NCBI GenBank assembly: GCA_023428905.1
Contig: JAEYWP010000030.1
Span: 186,001-250,000 of the forward strand
Length of the DNA: 64,000 nt
Source of the DNA: Verrucomicrobiota bacterium
Lineage (GTDB): Bacteria > Verrucomicrobiota > Verrucomicrobiia > Opitutales > Opitutaceae
Reading direction: 5' to 3'
Each line of letters starts with the position of its first letter. Position 1 is the first letter of the stretch. A program made the position numbers and the translations under genes. A model generated the notes under the pieces. The model searched no databases. It was not told the origin of the DNA and worked only from the letters and a program-made list of their open reading frames with translations. Of the stretch, positions 32,779-41,836 are shown piece by piece.

Positions 32779-35700
32779 GGGGAGGCGGAGACAGCGCAGG
32801 GTCCCGGAAACGCGTGCCACGGCTCCCGCACATGATGGACGGTCATCTCTTTTCCCACCGTGCGCGGCGCTCGCCCGGCCTGCGGGGGATGGTCTCCCTG
32901 TTTCTGACGCTGAGGCGGATGCGTGCGCACTCCAGCCCAGCTGAGGCGCACACCGTTTTGGAACTGGGCGCCCGCTACCTCGCGCGCTGGCGCGGCAGCC
33001 GCGAGCTCTATCGCCGCCTGGCGGCGGCGGCGTGGGCGGGTGGCGCCTGGAAAGAGGCGCGCATTGCCGGCCGTCTTGCGCTCGCCGGGCGCCGCGGGCA
33101 GGTGACCGGCCTTGCCGCCGAGCTCTCGCCCAGCGCCCTGGTGGCGGTGGAGCGAGCGTATCAGGAGTGTCGTTACGAAGACGTGCTCACGCTGGTGCGC
33201 GCCTGGGAGGGCTGTTTCGGACCTTCCGCCGCTCTCGCCAATGAGGCGGGCCGCGCGTGCCTCGAGTTGCAGCGCGGAGAAGAGGCGATCCGCTGGTTTG
33301 ACCAAGCGGTGGCGCTGGCCCCGGGCCATGTCCGCTATGGCGACAACCGGGCTGTCGGACTCGGCCGGGTGGACCGTTACGCCGAGAGCATCCAGGCGTG
33401 TCGGGATCGACTGGCCACCGTGCGTGGTTGCGACCGGCGGCGGCTGCTCACCTCCATCGCGGTCAACCTCACCTTTCTCGGCCGCCATGAGGAGGCGCTG
33501 CGGGCTTATCTCCAGGCGCAGCGCGACTTTCCGTCCGACCCGGAGGCCCGCGTGAATGTGATGGTCGGATACAATTGGCTGGAGCGGTTTGGCGAGGCCG
33601 CGGATTTCGGCCTTGGCCTCCTGTCCGGGCCGACCACATCACTGCCTCCGCGGTACTGGTCGGAGCTGGCTTGGGCGCTGCATCGTGCCGGACGCGATCG
33701 CGATGAGGAGGCCGTGATCGAGGCGTGGGGACGCGCCCTTCCCGACGACGTGGGTGTGGCCCGGGCGATGAAACGGCGGCTCAACGCCCTGGACCGTCCG
33801 ACCGTCGCCCTCGCCTACGTGAGGGCGTGGGCGGAGGCACATCCGGAGGACCCTTGGGCGTGGCGTTATGTCGCGGAGCAGCTCGAGCGGTGCGGCCAGG
33901 CGGAGGCAGAGATCGAGGCGATGGCCCGGGCCGCCCGGCTGGCTCCGACCGATGCGGAGTTTCAGGCGGAGTTCATCGCGGTGCTTCGGAGGCACGGCAG
34001 GGCGGCGGCCGCGCTCGAGGCGGGGGAAGCCTGGCTTTCCGCACATCCCGCGGCTGCCACCGGCGAGTTCTTCAACCGGCTGGGTCTGGCGGCGGATGAC
34101 CTGGAGCGGTGGCCGCGCGCGGAGGAACTTTACATCAAGGCGCATCGACTGCGTCCGGCCGAGGGGATTTTCCTCGGCAACGTCCTGCGTTCGTTGATCT
34201 GCGGGGGCAGGCCCGCCGAAGCGGTCGAAGCCGGGCGCCGCTGGCTCTCCACGTACCCGTGGAGTCATTACGTGGCGGGGAAACTGGCCTGGGCGCTGCG
34301 CGAGGTGCAGGCGTTCGACGAGGAGGGCGAGGTCCTGCGCCGCGCCGTGGGACTGGCTCCTGACGACCTGGATCTCAGGCAGGCGTGGTTTTTTAACCTG
34401 ATTCGCCGCGGACGGACCACGGAGGCCGGGGCCTTCCTCGAAACCTGCGGCACCGGAGGCCGGGCCACCGCCCGGATGCACAATGAGTGGGGCAATCACC
34501 TCCGCGACCTCGGGCGGGCGCCGGAAGCGGAGGAGGCATACCGCCGCGCCCTGGGCCTGAATCCCGAGAACGAGATCGCGGCAGGGAATCTTGCCTCCCA
34601 CCTAGTCATGCTCGGGCGTGCGCCGGAGGCCGTGGACCTTTGCGTCGACTGGCTGGAGCGCCGCCCCGCGGACCCTTACGTGCGGCGCCAGCTGGCCAAT
34701 GCGTTGTATGCAAAGGATGAGCACGCGCGCGCCGAGGTGGAATACCGGCGACTTTCGGCGCAGGAGCCGGAGTCGGCCTTCCTCTTCGGACGCTGGATGG
34801 CGTGCCTGCGACTAGAAGGGCGTTGCGCCGAGGTGGTGGAGCTGGCGGAGCCCTGGTTGTCCACCCATCGAGGGACTGCCTTCCTGCAGATCGAGGTGGG
34901 TATTGCCGCCCAGCGCCTGGGGCGGTGGGCGCAGGCGCTGGCGCACTTCGAAACGGCCCTGGTGGAGGAACCCGATTCGATCGCGGCCGCGCTGCGGCGC
35001 CTGCGTGTGCTGGTGCAGCTGGGGCGGGAGCGCGAGGCGCTCGAAAGCGGGGATGCCTGGGCGCGCTCCTTCCCGGACGAGGCCAGCTCGGACTTTCTCA
35101 ACGAGTTGGGAATCCTGGCGGATCGGCTGGGCCGCCTGGATATCGCCGAACCCTGTTTTGTCCGGGCGGTGGAGCGCGATCCGGAGAACCCCACCTTGGT
35201 CGGAAATGCGGTCGAGATCCTGGCGCGGCAGCGCAAGCTGACGGAGAGCATCGCCTGCGGGCAGCGTTTCCTTTCCTCCTGCCCGCCCAATGCCTATCTC
35301 CTGCGCCGCCTGGCAGAGGCCTATGCGGAGGGGAGGGAGTTTCCCGCTGCGCTCAACCTCCTGGATACGGCGGACGTGATGGACCACGCGGACCCGGACA
35401 TCGCTCAAGCTGCCTTGCGCATCGCCCTTGAGGGTGGTGAGGCGGAACGCGGGGTGGCGTTTGGCCGCATGTGGCTGTCGCGTCCCGAGAACGGTCGCTT
35501 TGCCGCGGTTTGGGCGCGCTACGCGCGAGTTTGTTTCCGGGCGGACCACGACGAGGAGGCGCTGGCGGCGGCGGCGCGCGCGGCCCAGCTGGAGCCCGAT
35601 GAAATTGCCCATGCCCGCCTCCGCTTCGGCCTCCATGCCGGTCTGGGCGATAGCCGGCGTGTGCTCGCCGAGTACGAGGCGCTGCGGCCGGAGTGGCGCG

Positions 35701-36185
35701 ACGATGCGCAGCTTCTCCGATTGTTGAGCAAAGCGCACCGTGATCTTGGACTACAGGCGGAGGCCCTGGCCCTGGCGGAGCGGAATCTGGCGGTGAATCC
35801 CGGGGATGAGGAGGCCTGCGCCTGGCTGGCCGACCTTCACCTCTTGCACGGGCATGAAGAGCAAGCGGATACCCGGCTTGAAACCTGGACGCAGGTACAC
35901 GGAGAACATGTGGCGGTGCTGCGGGTGCGAGCGCGATTACGCCTGCAGCAGGCGCGGGCGGCGGACGCCCTGGTTGACGCCGAGGCCGTGCTTGCGCGGG
36001 AGCAGGGCGACGAGCCCGCTTTTGTAGTGGCGATCCAGGCCCTCCGCGCCTTGTCGCGTCACGGCGAGGCCCGCGCCCGGCTGCACCACTGGCTCGAACA
36101 CCATGCGACGAGCGAGCGGATCGCCGAGCTATTGGATCTGCTGGATGAACCGCAGGACGACGGCCGGGACGATGCCTCCGGGTAA
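32775..36185 (+). CDS. Very large TPR-repeat protein
   Basis: Up to 1136 residues. The GTG at 32775 overlaps the PIN/TRAM stop by 4 bp; ATG 32832 or 32835 could be the true start. Almost the whole length is made of TPR-like helix pairs spaced about 34 residues, e.g. 'LANEAGRACLELQRGEEAIR', 'EWGNHLRDLGRAPEAEEAYR' and 'ELGILADRLGRLDIAEPCFV'. About 20 or more repeats are likely. There is no signal peptide or enzyme domain, so it should be a cytoplasmic scaffold. Internal similarity suggests expansion by duplication. The coupling to a membrane RNase-like gene is the only functional hint. Confidence 0.85.
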   Translation: MRGGGDSAGSRKRVPRLPHMMDGHLFSHRARRSPGLRGMVSLFLTLRRMRAHSSPAEAHTVLELGARYLARWRGSRELYRRLAAAAWAGGAWKEARIAGRLALAGRRGQVTGLAAELSPSALVAVERAYQECRYEDVLTLVRAWEGCFGPSAALANEAGRACLELQRGEEAIRWFDQAVALAPGHVRYGDNRAVGLGRVDRYAESIQACRDRLATVRGCDRRRLLTSIAVNLTFLGRHEEALRAYLQAQRDFPSDPEARVNVMVGYNWLERFGEAADFGLGLLSGPTTSLPPRYWSELAWALHRAGRDRDEEAVIEAWGRALPDDVGVARAMKRRLNALDRPTVALAYVRAWAEAHPEDPWAWRYVAEQLERCGQAEAEIEAMARAARLAPTDAEFQAEFIAVLRRHGRAAAALEAGEAWLSAHPAAATGEFFNRLGLAADDLERWPRAEELYIKAHRLRPAEGIFLGNVLRSLICGGRPAEAVEAGRRWLSTYPWSHYVAGKLAWALREVQAFDEEGEVLRRAVGLAPDDLDLRQAWFFNLIRRGRTTEAGAFLETCGTGGRATARMHNEWGNHLRDLGRAPEAEEAYRRALGLNPENEIAAGNLASHLVMLGRAPEAVDLCVDWLERRPADPYVRRQLANALYAKDEHARAEVEYRRLSAQEPESAFLFGRWMACLRLEGRCAEVVELAEPWLSTHRGTAFLQIEVGIAAQRLGRWAQALAHFETALVEEPDSIAAALRRLRVLVQLGREREALESGDAWARSFPDEASSDFLNELGILADRLGRLDIAEPCFVRAVERDPENPTLVGNAVEILARQRKLTESIACGQRFLSSCPPNAYLLRRLAEAYAEGREFPAALNLLDTADVMDHADPDIAQAALRIALEGGEAERGVAFGRMWLSRPENGRFAAVWARYARVCFRADHDEEALAAAARAAQLEPDEIAHARLRFGLHAGLGDSRRVLAEYEALRPEWRDDAQLLRLLSKAHRDLGLQAEALALAERNLAVNPGDEEACAWLADLHLLHGHEEQADTRLETWTQVHGEHVAVLRVRARLRLQQARAADALVDAEAVLAREQGDEPAFVVAIQALRALSRHGEARARLHHWLEHHATSERIAELLDLLDEPQDDGRDDASG

Positions 36186-36289
36186 GCCGTCGTCGGAGCG
36201 GGAAGAAAAGGGGGCGCCGCGACCCGCGCGAAACCTGAAAATTGGGATTTACTCCCCGCCCTCCATTTATCAAAACGACCCTCTCCCTT

Positions 36290-36365
36290 GGGGCAGTAGC
36301 TCAGTTGATAGAGCGCGTCGTTCGCAACGACGAGGTCGTCGGTTTGATCCCGATCTGCTCCACCA
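36290..36365 (+). tRNA. tRNA-Ala (CGC anticodon)
   Basis: 76 nt including CCA. Acceptor GGGGCAG/CTGCTCC, D stem GCTC/GAGC, anticodon stem CGTCG/CGACG with loop TTCGCAA (anticodon CGC), T arm GTCGG/CCGAT with one G-T pair. It reads GCG codons, common in this GC-rich genome. Confidence 0.96.
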
Positions 36366-36395
36366 GTCTTCGTGAACTGCAGTTGACCGAAGGCT

Positions 36396-36545
36396 GCCTC
36401 GCCGAAGCTCGTGGAGCGTAGGCGGGCGCCGTCCTGCAGAACGCTTCGACTGGGCAAGCCGACAGAGGCGCTTCGCGCCGTCAGGCAGGGGAGTTCGCCG
36501 AAGCCCGCAGAGCGGGTCGCCGCGGCCTCGCCGAAGCTCGTTGAG
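36396..36545. repeat. Cluster of CGCCGAAGC-containing intergenic repeats
   Basis: GCCTCGCCGAAGCTCGTGGAG (36396-36416) recurs at 36525-36545 with one mismatch, and a partial third copy (CGCCGAAGCCCGCAGAG) lies near 36496-36512. Small hairpins such as CCCGC-AGA-GCGGG and GGCGC-TTC-GCGCC intervene. The 236-bp gap 36366-36601 holds nothing else. It looks like a REP/BIME-style dispersed repeat. Confidence 0.55.
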
Positions 36546-36601
36546 GTTTTTGTCTCAGGGGCGCCGTCATCCGGAGCGGGAAGGCGGCCCCCGTTGCGTC
36601 C

Positions 36602-37699
36602 TCACACGATCGAGGCCACGATCTTCTTCACGTCGCACCAAAGCAATGCGCTTACACTCGCCTTCATGTCGTCGAGTGATGTCGCTGCGACAAACTCGGA
36701 GCCGACCAGGATCTGAACATCGGTTCCTGCGTCAAAGACGTCCTCGGTGGTGACGTCGAAGGTGATGGGCACGGTATTGTCCAGGGTGGGCAAGGTCGTG
36801 GACACGTCGTCCCCGTCAGACTCGAGGCTTCTCGCTATCACGGTTTGCGCCAGGTCAATCACCGCACTCCCGCGAACGACCTGTGCGTAGAGGTTGGCGG
36901 CGGCAAAGACACTGCCGGAGGAGAAGCCGAAGTTATCCTGGAGAGACATGTTCACGCGGCTGTGGAGGACCTGCACCTCTGCCACGATGTGGAGACGCCC
37001 CGTGGCGGGCACCGTGAAATTGAAGCCACAGCCGGAACGGCTGATGATGGACGCAATCGCGTCCAGGCCAAACACCCCGTTGAGCACGGCGGTGTGTTCA
37101 TCCATCGAGACCTGCACATCGTTCACCACCTGGCCGATGGCCGGCAAGGCGAAGGACTGGTCGCGCAGGCTGGGAAACACGTTCTGCTGGCTGACGTCAA
37201 AAAGCGGATACGGTTCTGTCACCTCCCGCGCCACGGGATCGGCCGGTAGGAGCTCACCCACATGAAGGGGAAAACCGCCAGGGTACGTGCGACGAAGGAC
37301 CGAGTCTGCCACCGCGTGAAAACCGACGCGCGCCTCAGCGGCCAGCGCGCGCAGGGCGCGCAGTTTCGGGATCGCTTTACCCAGCTCCCGCCGCACCTGC
37401 TTGCGGTGTTTGGCCTGGCTTGCGGCCCAACGCGCGGGGTCAGAACCGTGTTCGAGTGCGGTGGCTTGGTACTCCCGTCGAATCCGTTCCGCCACCGCCA
37501 CCGCGGCCCGGAGTTCGCTGCGACCAAGCAGACGCTTTGCCTCGCGACGAAAGCGGCCGAGATGCCGTTCAAAAGCGGCGCGGGCTGCCGCGTTGCGCTG
37601 CAGGTGAGCGTCGCGCAGGGCACGGACATTCGTGCCGACCTTGCTGCGCCCGTTCGATTTTGCCGCGGCCGTCGCGGTGCGTGAGGAGGAGGTGCTCAT
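36602..37699 (-). CDS. Unrecognised 365-residue protein with basic helical N-terminus and beta-rich C-terminus
   Basis: Not recognised. Residues 1-20 are Ser/Thr/Ala/Lys-rich and disordered-looking. About 22-130 form a strongly basic, Ala/Arg-rich helical region ('HLGRFRREAKRLLGRSELRA', 'AVAVAERIRREYQATALEHG'). About 150-365 are beta-rich with few charges and alternating hydrophobics ('GCGFNFTVPATGRLHIVAEV', 'GSAVIDLAQTVIARSLESDG', 'VPITFDVTTEDVFDAGTDVQ'), ending 'WCDVKKIVASIV'. No signal peptide or catalytic motif is visible. It stands alone between the repeat cluster and a two-component pair, with about 290 bp of non-coding DNA upstream. A structural or nucleic-acid-associated role is possible from the basic helix. 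Confidence 0.7.
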   Translation of the reverse strand: MSTSSSRTATAAAKSNGRSKVGTNVRALRDAHLQRNAAARAAFERHLGRFRREAKRLLGRSELRAAVAVAERIRREYQATALEHGSDPARWAASQAKHRKQVRRELGKAIPKLRALRALAAEARVGFHAVADSVLRRTYPGGFPLHVGELLPADPVAREVTEPYPLFDVSQQNVFPSLRDQSFALPAIGQVVNDVQVSMDEHTAVLNGVFGLDAIASIISRSGCGFNFTVPATGRLHIVAEVQVLHSRVNMSLQDNFGFSSGSVFAAANLYAQVVRGSAVIDLAQTVIARSLESDGDDVSTTLPTLDNTVPITFDVTTEDVFDAGTDVQILVGSEFVAATSLDDMKASVSALLWCDVKKIVASIV

Positions 37700-37869
37700 G
37701 GGAGTAGGGTGGGCGTCGTGTGGGCTGCGCGACTTTACCTACCTCCCGTTTTTTGTCCGCACGTTGCACACTTTCCTAAGGGGTCATGTCTTGACTCTTG
37801 ACAGTGCGGCCACGCCCGATCCTTTCGCCACATCCTTCTGGCGCGAGCGCCCGACCGCGTGGCGGGCCT

Positions 37870-37938
37870 CTACGGGCCGTAGTGACAGTGTCCCCCCACG
37901 CTGCGCCACCGCAACGATGTGCCACCGCAACGTTGCGG
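37870..37938. repeat. Palindromes and a tandem 16-bp repeat in a non-coding gap
   Basis: The 291-bp gap 37700-37990 holds CTACGGGCCGTAG (37870-37882), two tandem 16-bp units TGCGCCACCGCAACGA/TGTGCCACCGCAACGT (37902-37933), and a perfect 14-bp palindrome CCGCAACGTTGCGG (37925-37938). A tandem TCTTGAC pair lies at 37789-37802. It could be the regulator's terminator region plus the promoter of the unrecognised gene. Confidence 0.55.
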
Positions 37939-37990
37939 CACCCGTGCGCCCGTCCGTGGGTGCGGCGGCGCCGCGTCTCCCGACTCCCTC

Positions 37991-38623
37991 TCACTCCATG
38001 TGGATGAGCCCACGTTTGATCGCCGTCAGCGTGGCCTGGGTCCGATCGGAGACACCGAGTTTCGAAAGAATTCCCGTGACGTGCCCTTTCACCGTGGTTT
38101 CGGCCAGGTTGAGCTCGGCGCCGATCTCCTTGTTGGTTTTGCCCTTCCCGATCAGACGCAGGACATCGAGTTCTCGTGCGGAGAGCTGCGAGGCCATTCG
38201 ATTGGCGAGCCGAAGTCCCAATTCGTGGGCGAGGACCTGCTCACCGGCGTGGACACGGCGGATGGCGTCCAACAGGGTGGCAAGGGGCGCATCCTTGCTG
38301 ACGAAGCCGCGGGCACCCGCCTGCAGCGCGGTGGAGATCTCATCACCGCCGGCGAAGCTGCTCAGGATGAGGATCCGCGCGCCGGCGAATCGTCGCCGCA
38401 AGCCCTTGATTGTTTCGATCCCGCTGATGTTTGGCATCCGGAGGTCGAGGACGACCAGGTCCACCGCGCTCTCGTCGTACACATCGAGGGCCTGGGCGCC
38501 ATTTTCCGCCTGCCCGACGACCTCCATATCGGGCTGATTGTTGATGCCCAGGGACAGGCCCATCCGAATGGCGATGTGGTCGTCGACAAGCAGTACGCGG
38601 ATCTTTGGGCTTTCCATGGTCAT
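37991..38623 (-). CDS. NarL/FixJ-family response regulator
   Basis: 210 residues from ATG 38623; a second ATG is at 38617. The receiver has 'VLLVDDHIA', phospho-Asp in 'VDLVVLDLRMPNISGIETIK', 'ILSSF' and Lys in 'GFVSKDAPL'. The C-terminal LuxR-type HTH reads 'LSARELDVLRLIGKGKTNKE' and 'IGAELNLAETTVKGHVTGIL'. The start overlaps the kinase stop by the classical ATGA, so the two are coupled. It probably controls the neighbouring GH115/TonB-receptor/GH9 genes; palindromes in their promoters are candidate sites. Confidence 0.94.
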   Translation of the reverse strand: MTMESPKIRVLLVDDHIAIRMGLSLGINNQPDMEVVGQAENGAQALDVYDESAVDLVVLDLRMPNISGIETIKGLRRRFAGARILILSSFAGGDEISTALQAGARGFVSKDAPLATLLDAIRRVHAGEQVLAHELGLRLANRMASQLSARELDVLRLIGKGKTNKEIGAELNLAETTVKGHVTGILSKLGVSDRTQATLTAIKRGLIHME

Positions 38624-41600
38624 GGTTGGTGGGCGTGGGGTTCGAGCGGCACACGGACGGTTACGCGCGTGCCTGCACCGGGCTCGCTGAGGATCTTTAA
38701 CTGGCCGCCCAGTCGTTCACTGCGCGCCTTGAAACTCTGCAGGCCAAAGTGTCCGAGCTCGCCTCCCGGCGCGGTGCCTACCTCGAAGCCGCTCCCATCG
38801 TCCTCCACGCTGAGGGTCACTTCGGACGACTCAAGGTGAAGCGTCACCCTGATCCGGGTGGGCGCGGCATGTTGAAGAGCGTTTGAAACGGCTTCCTGCG
38901 CGATGCGTAGCAGATCGTGCTCGATCGAGGGGGTTAACCGCCGCGCGGCTCCTTCCGTGGCCACCTCCACCGGTATCCGCGCAGGGGCGACCCGCTCGAA
39001 GGTGCGCCGGAGCGCGGTCCCAAGGTCCACGTTGGCCAGTTCCGGTGAATGGAGGTTTTGCACGACGTGGCGCATTTCCTTGCGACTGTAGGCGAGAAGG
39101 TTCACCGCGACCGATAATTCCCGCTGCACATCCGGGGGACAATTCTGGAACTGGGCGATAGCCTCCATCTGCATGGCCAGCCCTGCCAGGCCCTGTTCCA
39201 CGCCGTCGTGGATTTCCCCCGCCATGCGGTTTCGCTCCGCGAGGGTGGCCGTGGTCTGCACCTCCTGCTGCAGTTTCTCCATGGTCGCCTTCAACTCCCG
39301 GGTACGGTGAGCCACGACGGTTTCCAGCGCGGCCGTCTTCGCCCGGGCCCGCCGCAGGAAAAATCGGACTACCCCGAAAACCGCGGCAAGGCCGCAGAGG
39401 ATGTATCCGGAAACTGCCCACGATGACCGGAACCAGGGCGGCGCGATGAAGAAGGAAAACGACGTCTCCGTCCCCACCGGGCCCCGGCTGTCCCTCAGCC
39501 TGACCGCAAAGCGGTAAGTCCCTTCGCGCAGGTCTGAAAGGCGGAGGTGCGATGTCCCCTCGAGCCTGCTCCACGGCCCTTGATTGATTCGAAACTCATA
39601 CTCGGGCTTGGCCCGCAGCGAATAGGTCCCCGCGAAAAAACGCAGCCCCAGGGTGTTCTCATCATGGTCAAGACGCAGCACGGGCAGGGTGCGCAGACCG
39701 TGCGAAACCCGTTCGCGGCCGGTGCGGAGATCCTGGAGCGACACCAGCCGTGGTGAGATTTGGCGAGGGGCGGGGTGCGCCGCAGGTCGGGCAAGGCTCA
39801 ACAGGGTGCGTCCGTTCGAAGCGAGAACTGCGCCGCCTGGCAACAACTGGACCAGGGGTGAGTGCTCATGAATTTCACGATAGGTAACGGTGTCAGGCGA
39901 CAACGGAACGGTCGACGGATCCACCGTAAAAACCCCGTGGGCATGGGATACCCACCAGCGTTGCGGATTCTCGGGGCGGATTCGGGACGGCCAGTACGGC
40001 ATCTGTTGCAGCAGGGTCTCGAGCCGGGGGTTTTCAACGGGCGCCTGGGTCTCCTCGTCAAAGAAGAATCTCCCGGACTCCGGTCCGTTCAACACCACGG
40101 TGCTGCCGAGGACGCTCACGTTTACCCACCGGGCGCCGTTCCAGGGAAAGGTGTCCAGGACACGAACATCCAGGGCGCCTCCGCTGAGGGCGATGCGGGC
40201 CACCCGGTTGGGTCCGAGCTCCACCCAGGCAGCGCTGCGGGACGCATGCACCGTGGACGGATAGCCGACGCCTGGCGTGCGCGCCGCGCACTCCCGCCAG
40301 GTTCCGTCCTCAAGCTGCATCGCAGTGATCACCTCCTCGCCGATGACCAGGCACTCGCCTGACTCAAGCATCTGCAGGCGCGCGACGGCGATGGCGTCGA
40401 GAACCCTCTGCAGCGGCCGACCCGGCGTGGCGGCAAACACACCCTCTGAATTTCCGAGGAGAAGCCAGTCGGCGTGCGTCGCGATGCCCCACGCACCGGA
40501 ACCCGGTTGCGGATCCATCAGGCGAAAACGACTGGGCTCGCCGGGCGTGCCCACCACCTGCTCAAAGACACGACCGTTCGAGGCGACGATCAGGCGCTCG
40601 TTCCACGTCACAAATTGTGGCCACCCGATGGAGAGGCCGAGGGCCTGCCCAAAGGTGGTGACGGGGGCGCCGTAGTGGATCTTCGAGATACCGCTCTCTG
40701 TCGCGGCCCAGAGAATACCTGGCTCATTGTTTCCGAGGGCGCTGACCAAACGGTACTCGGGGTCGGTGAGGGACGTGATAATGGCACCCTCGGGGTTGAG
40801 CAGGTAGAGTCCCTTCCCATTGATCGCGAGGGCGAAAAGACCTTCGGGCAAGGCCTGGAGTGCGGTGATCCGTCCCTCCATCCTCTCACCCAGCGTGCTC
40901 TGCAGCGGCGTCACTGTGACTCCATCCCAAAGGAAGAGCTCCCGCGAAAAGGTGGAAAGGATGGCATGTCCCGAGGGGAGCGTCGAGGTGTTGTCAACGA
41001 TCGCGCCGCGCAGCGGCCACTCCGGGGCGGGTTCGGCGACACCCGTCTCCGGATTCAACCGGAAGGTCCCGCGGTCGAACGTGGAGACATAGTGGTCAGA
41101 GCCGAGCCTGAAAAGGTGCGCGAGCCCTGGCACGTGAATGAATGTGGTTTCGCGGCTGGCCTTGCTCCAGTAAGCGATCCCGGTTCGTCCCGCGAAAAAG
41201 ACGCCCGTCTCGCCCAGCGTGATCTCCCCGAATGTCGCATTGACCGCCCACCCGGGCAGGGAGCTTGGAACCATGGACACGGTGCTCAGCCGACCCTCCG
41301 GCGTGGGCTCCAGCAAACCCCACGATCCGACGGCGCCATAATAACGGGTGCCATCGGCGTCGCTCGCCACACTTTGAAACGACTCCCTTTCCGGCCGCTC
41401 CTCCATCAGGTCGATCCAGCTCTCGTCATTGAGGACCGAATACACCCCGTCGTGCACCACCGCGACGCGTCCCTCGGCGTCGAAGGATAGCCGCGCTCCC
41501 CGGAAGACATTGCCAATCTGGTCGAAGGAATAAAAACGCGTGAACGGTTGACCCTTCAACGTCGCGGCCGCTGGCTGGGCGTGGAGTGCCGGCGCAAGGG

Positions 41601-41685
41601 ACAGCAGCACCAGGCTGAGGAAGGCGCAGAGAGGTCCTCGATGGAGGCAATCGCTGCCCAAGAAAGGGGGGGGCACGGGGGGCAC
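38620..41685 (-). CDS. NarX-class sensor histidine kinase with beta-propeller sensor domain
   Basis: About 1021 residues from GTG 41685; GTG 41676 or TTG 41661 are alternatives, and none has a Shine-Dalgarno. A signal sequence is seen ('LCAFLSLVLLSLAPALHAQP'). The periplasmic part is a Reg_prop-like propeller with WxxT/GI blades ('PGILWAATESGISKIHYGAP'), then a Y_Y_Y domain ('RAKPEYEFRINQGPWSRLEG'). One membrane helix follows ('SWAVSGYILCGLAAVFGVVR'). The cytoplasmic part has HisKA_3 with the His in 'RMAGEIHDGVEQGLAGLAMQ' and HATPase ('IAQEAVSNALQHA', 'DDGSGFEVG'). It overlaps its response regulator by 4 bp. Propeller sensors of this kind usually sense polysaccharide fragments; xylan products are inferred from the next genes. 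Confidence 0.92.
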   Translation of the reverse strand: MPPVPPPFLGSDCLHRGPLCAFLSLVLLSLAPALHAQPAAATLKGQPFTRFYSFDQIGNVFRGARLSFDAEGRVAVVHDGVYSVLNDESWIDLMEERPERESFQSVASDADGTRYYGAVGSWGLLEPTPEGRLSTVSMVPSSLPGWAVNATFGEITLGETGVFFAGRTGIAYWSKASRETTFIHVPGLAHLFRLGSDHYVSTFDRGTFRLNPETGVAEPAPEWPLRGAIVDNTSTLPSGHAILSTFSRELFLWDGVTVTPLQSTLGERMEGRITALQALPEGLFALAINGKGLYLLNPEGAIITSLTDPEYRLVSALGNNEPGILWAATESGISKIHYGAPVTTFGQALGLSIGWPQFVTWNERLIVASNGRVFEQVVGTPGEPSRFRLMDPQPGSGAWGIATHADWLLLGNSEGVFAATPGRPLQRVLDAIAVARLQMLESGECLVIGEEVITAMQLEDGTWRECAARTPGVGYPSTVHASRSAAWVELGPNRVARIALSGGALDVRVLDTFPWNGARWVNVSVLGSTVVLNGPESGRFFFDEETQAPVENPRLETLLQQMPYWPSRIRPENPQRWWVSHAHGVFTVDPSTVPLSPDTVTYREIHEHSPLVQLLPGGAVLASNGRTLLSLARPAAHPAPRQISPRLVSLQDLRTGRERVSHGLRTLPVLRLDHDENTLGLRFFAGTYSLRAKPEYEFRINQGPWSRLEGTSHLRLSDLREGTYRFAVRLRDSRGPVGTETSFSFFIAPPWFRSSWAVSGYILCGLAAVFGVVRFFLRRARAKTAALETVVAHRTRELKATMEKLQQEVQTTATLAERNRMAGEIHDGVEQGLAGLAMQMEAIAQFQNCPPDVQRELSVAVNLLAYSRKEMRHVVQNLHSPELANVDLGTALRRTFERVAPARIPVEVATEGAARRLTPSIEHDLLRIAQEAVSNALQHAAPTRIRVTLHLESSEVTLSVEDDGSGFEVGTAPGGELGHFGLQSFKARSERLGGQLKILSEPGAGTRVTVRVPLEPHAHQP

Positions 41686-41836
41686 GATTACGGTATCGCT
41701 TTTCTGAGTAAAGGGCCGAGCCGCGCCGCGGCGCTGGCGCCCGGGGTCGCGCCGCCGGCGATTGCGGGGAGGCAGAGCAGCGCGACTCGTGCTCCGCGTC
41801 CGCGCCTGGTCGTGCGAGCGGACGGGAGGCCGCCGG

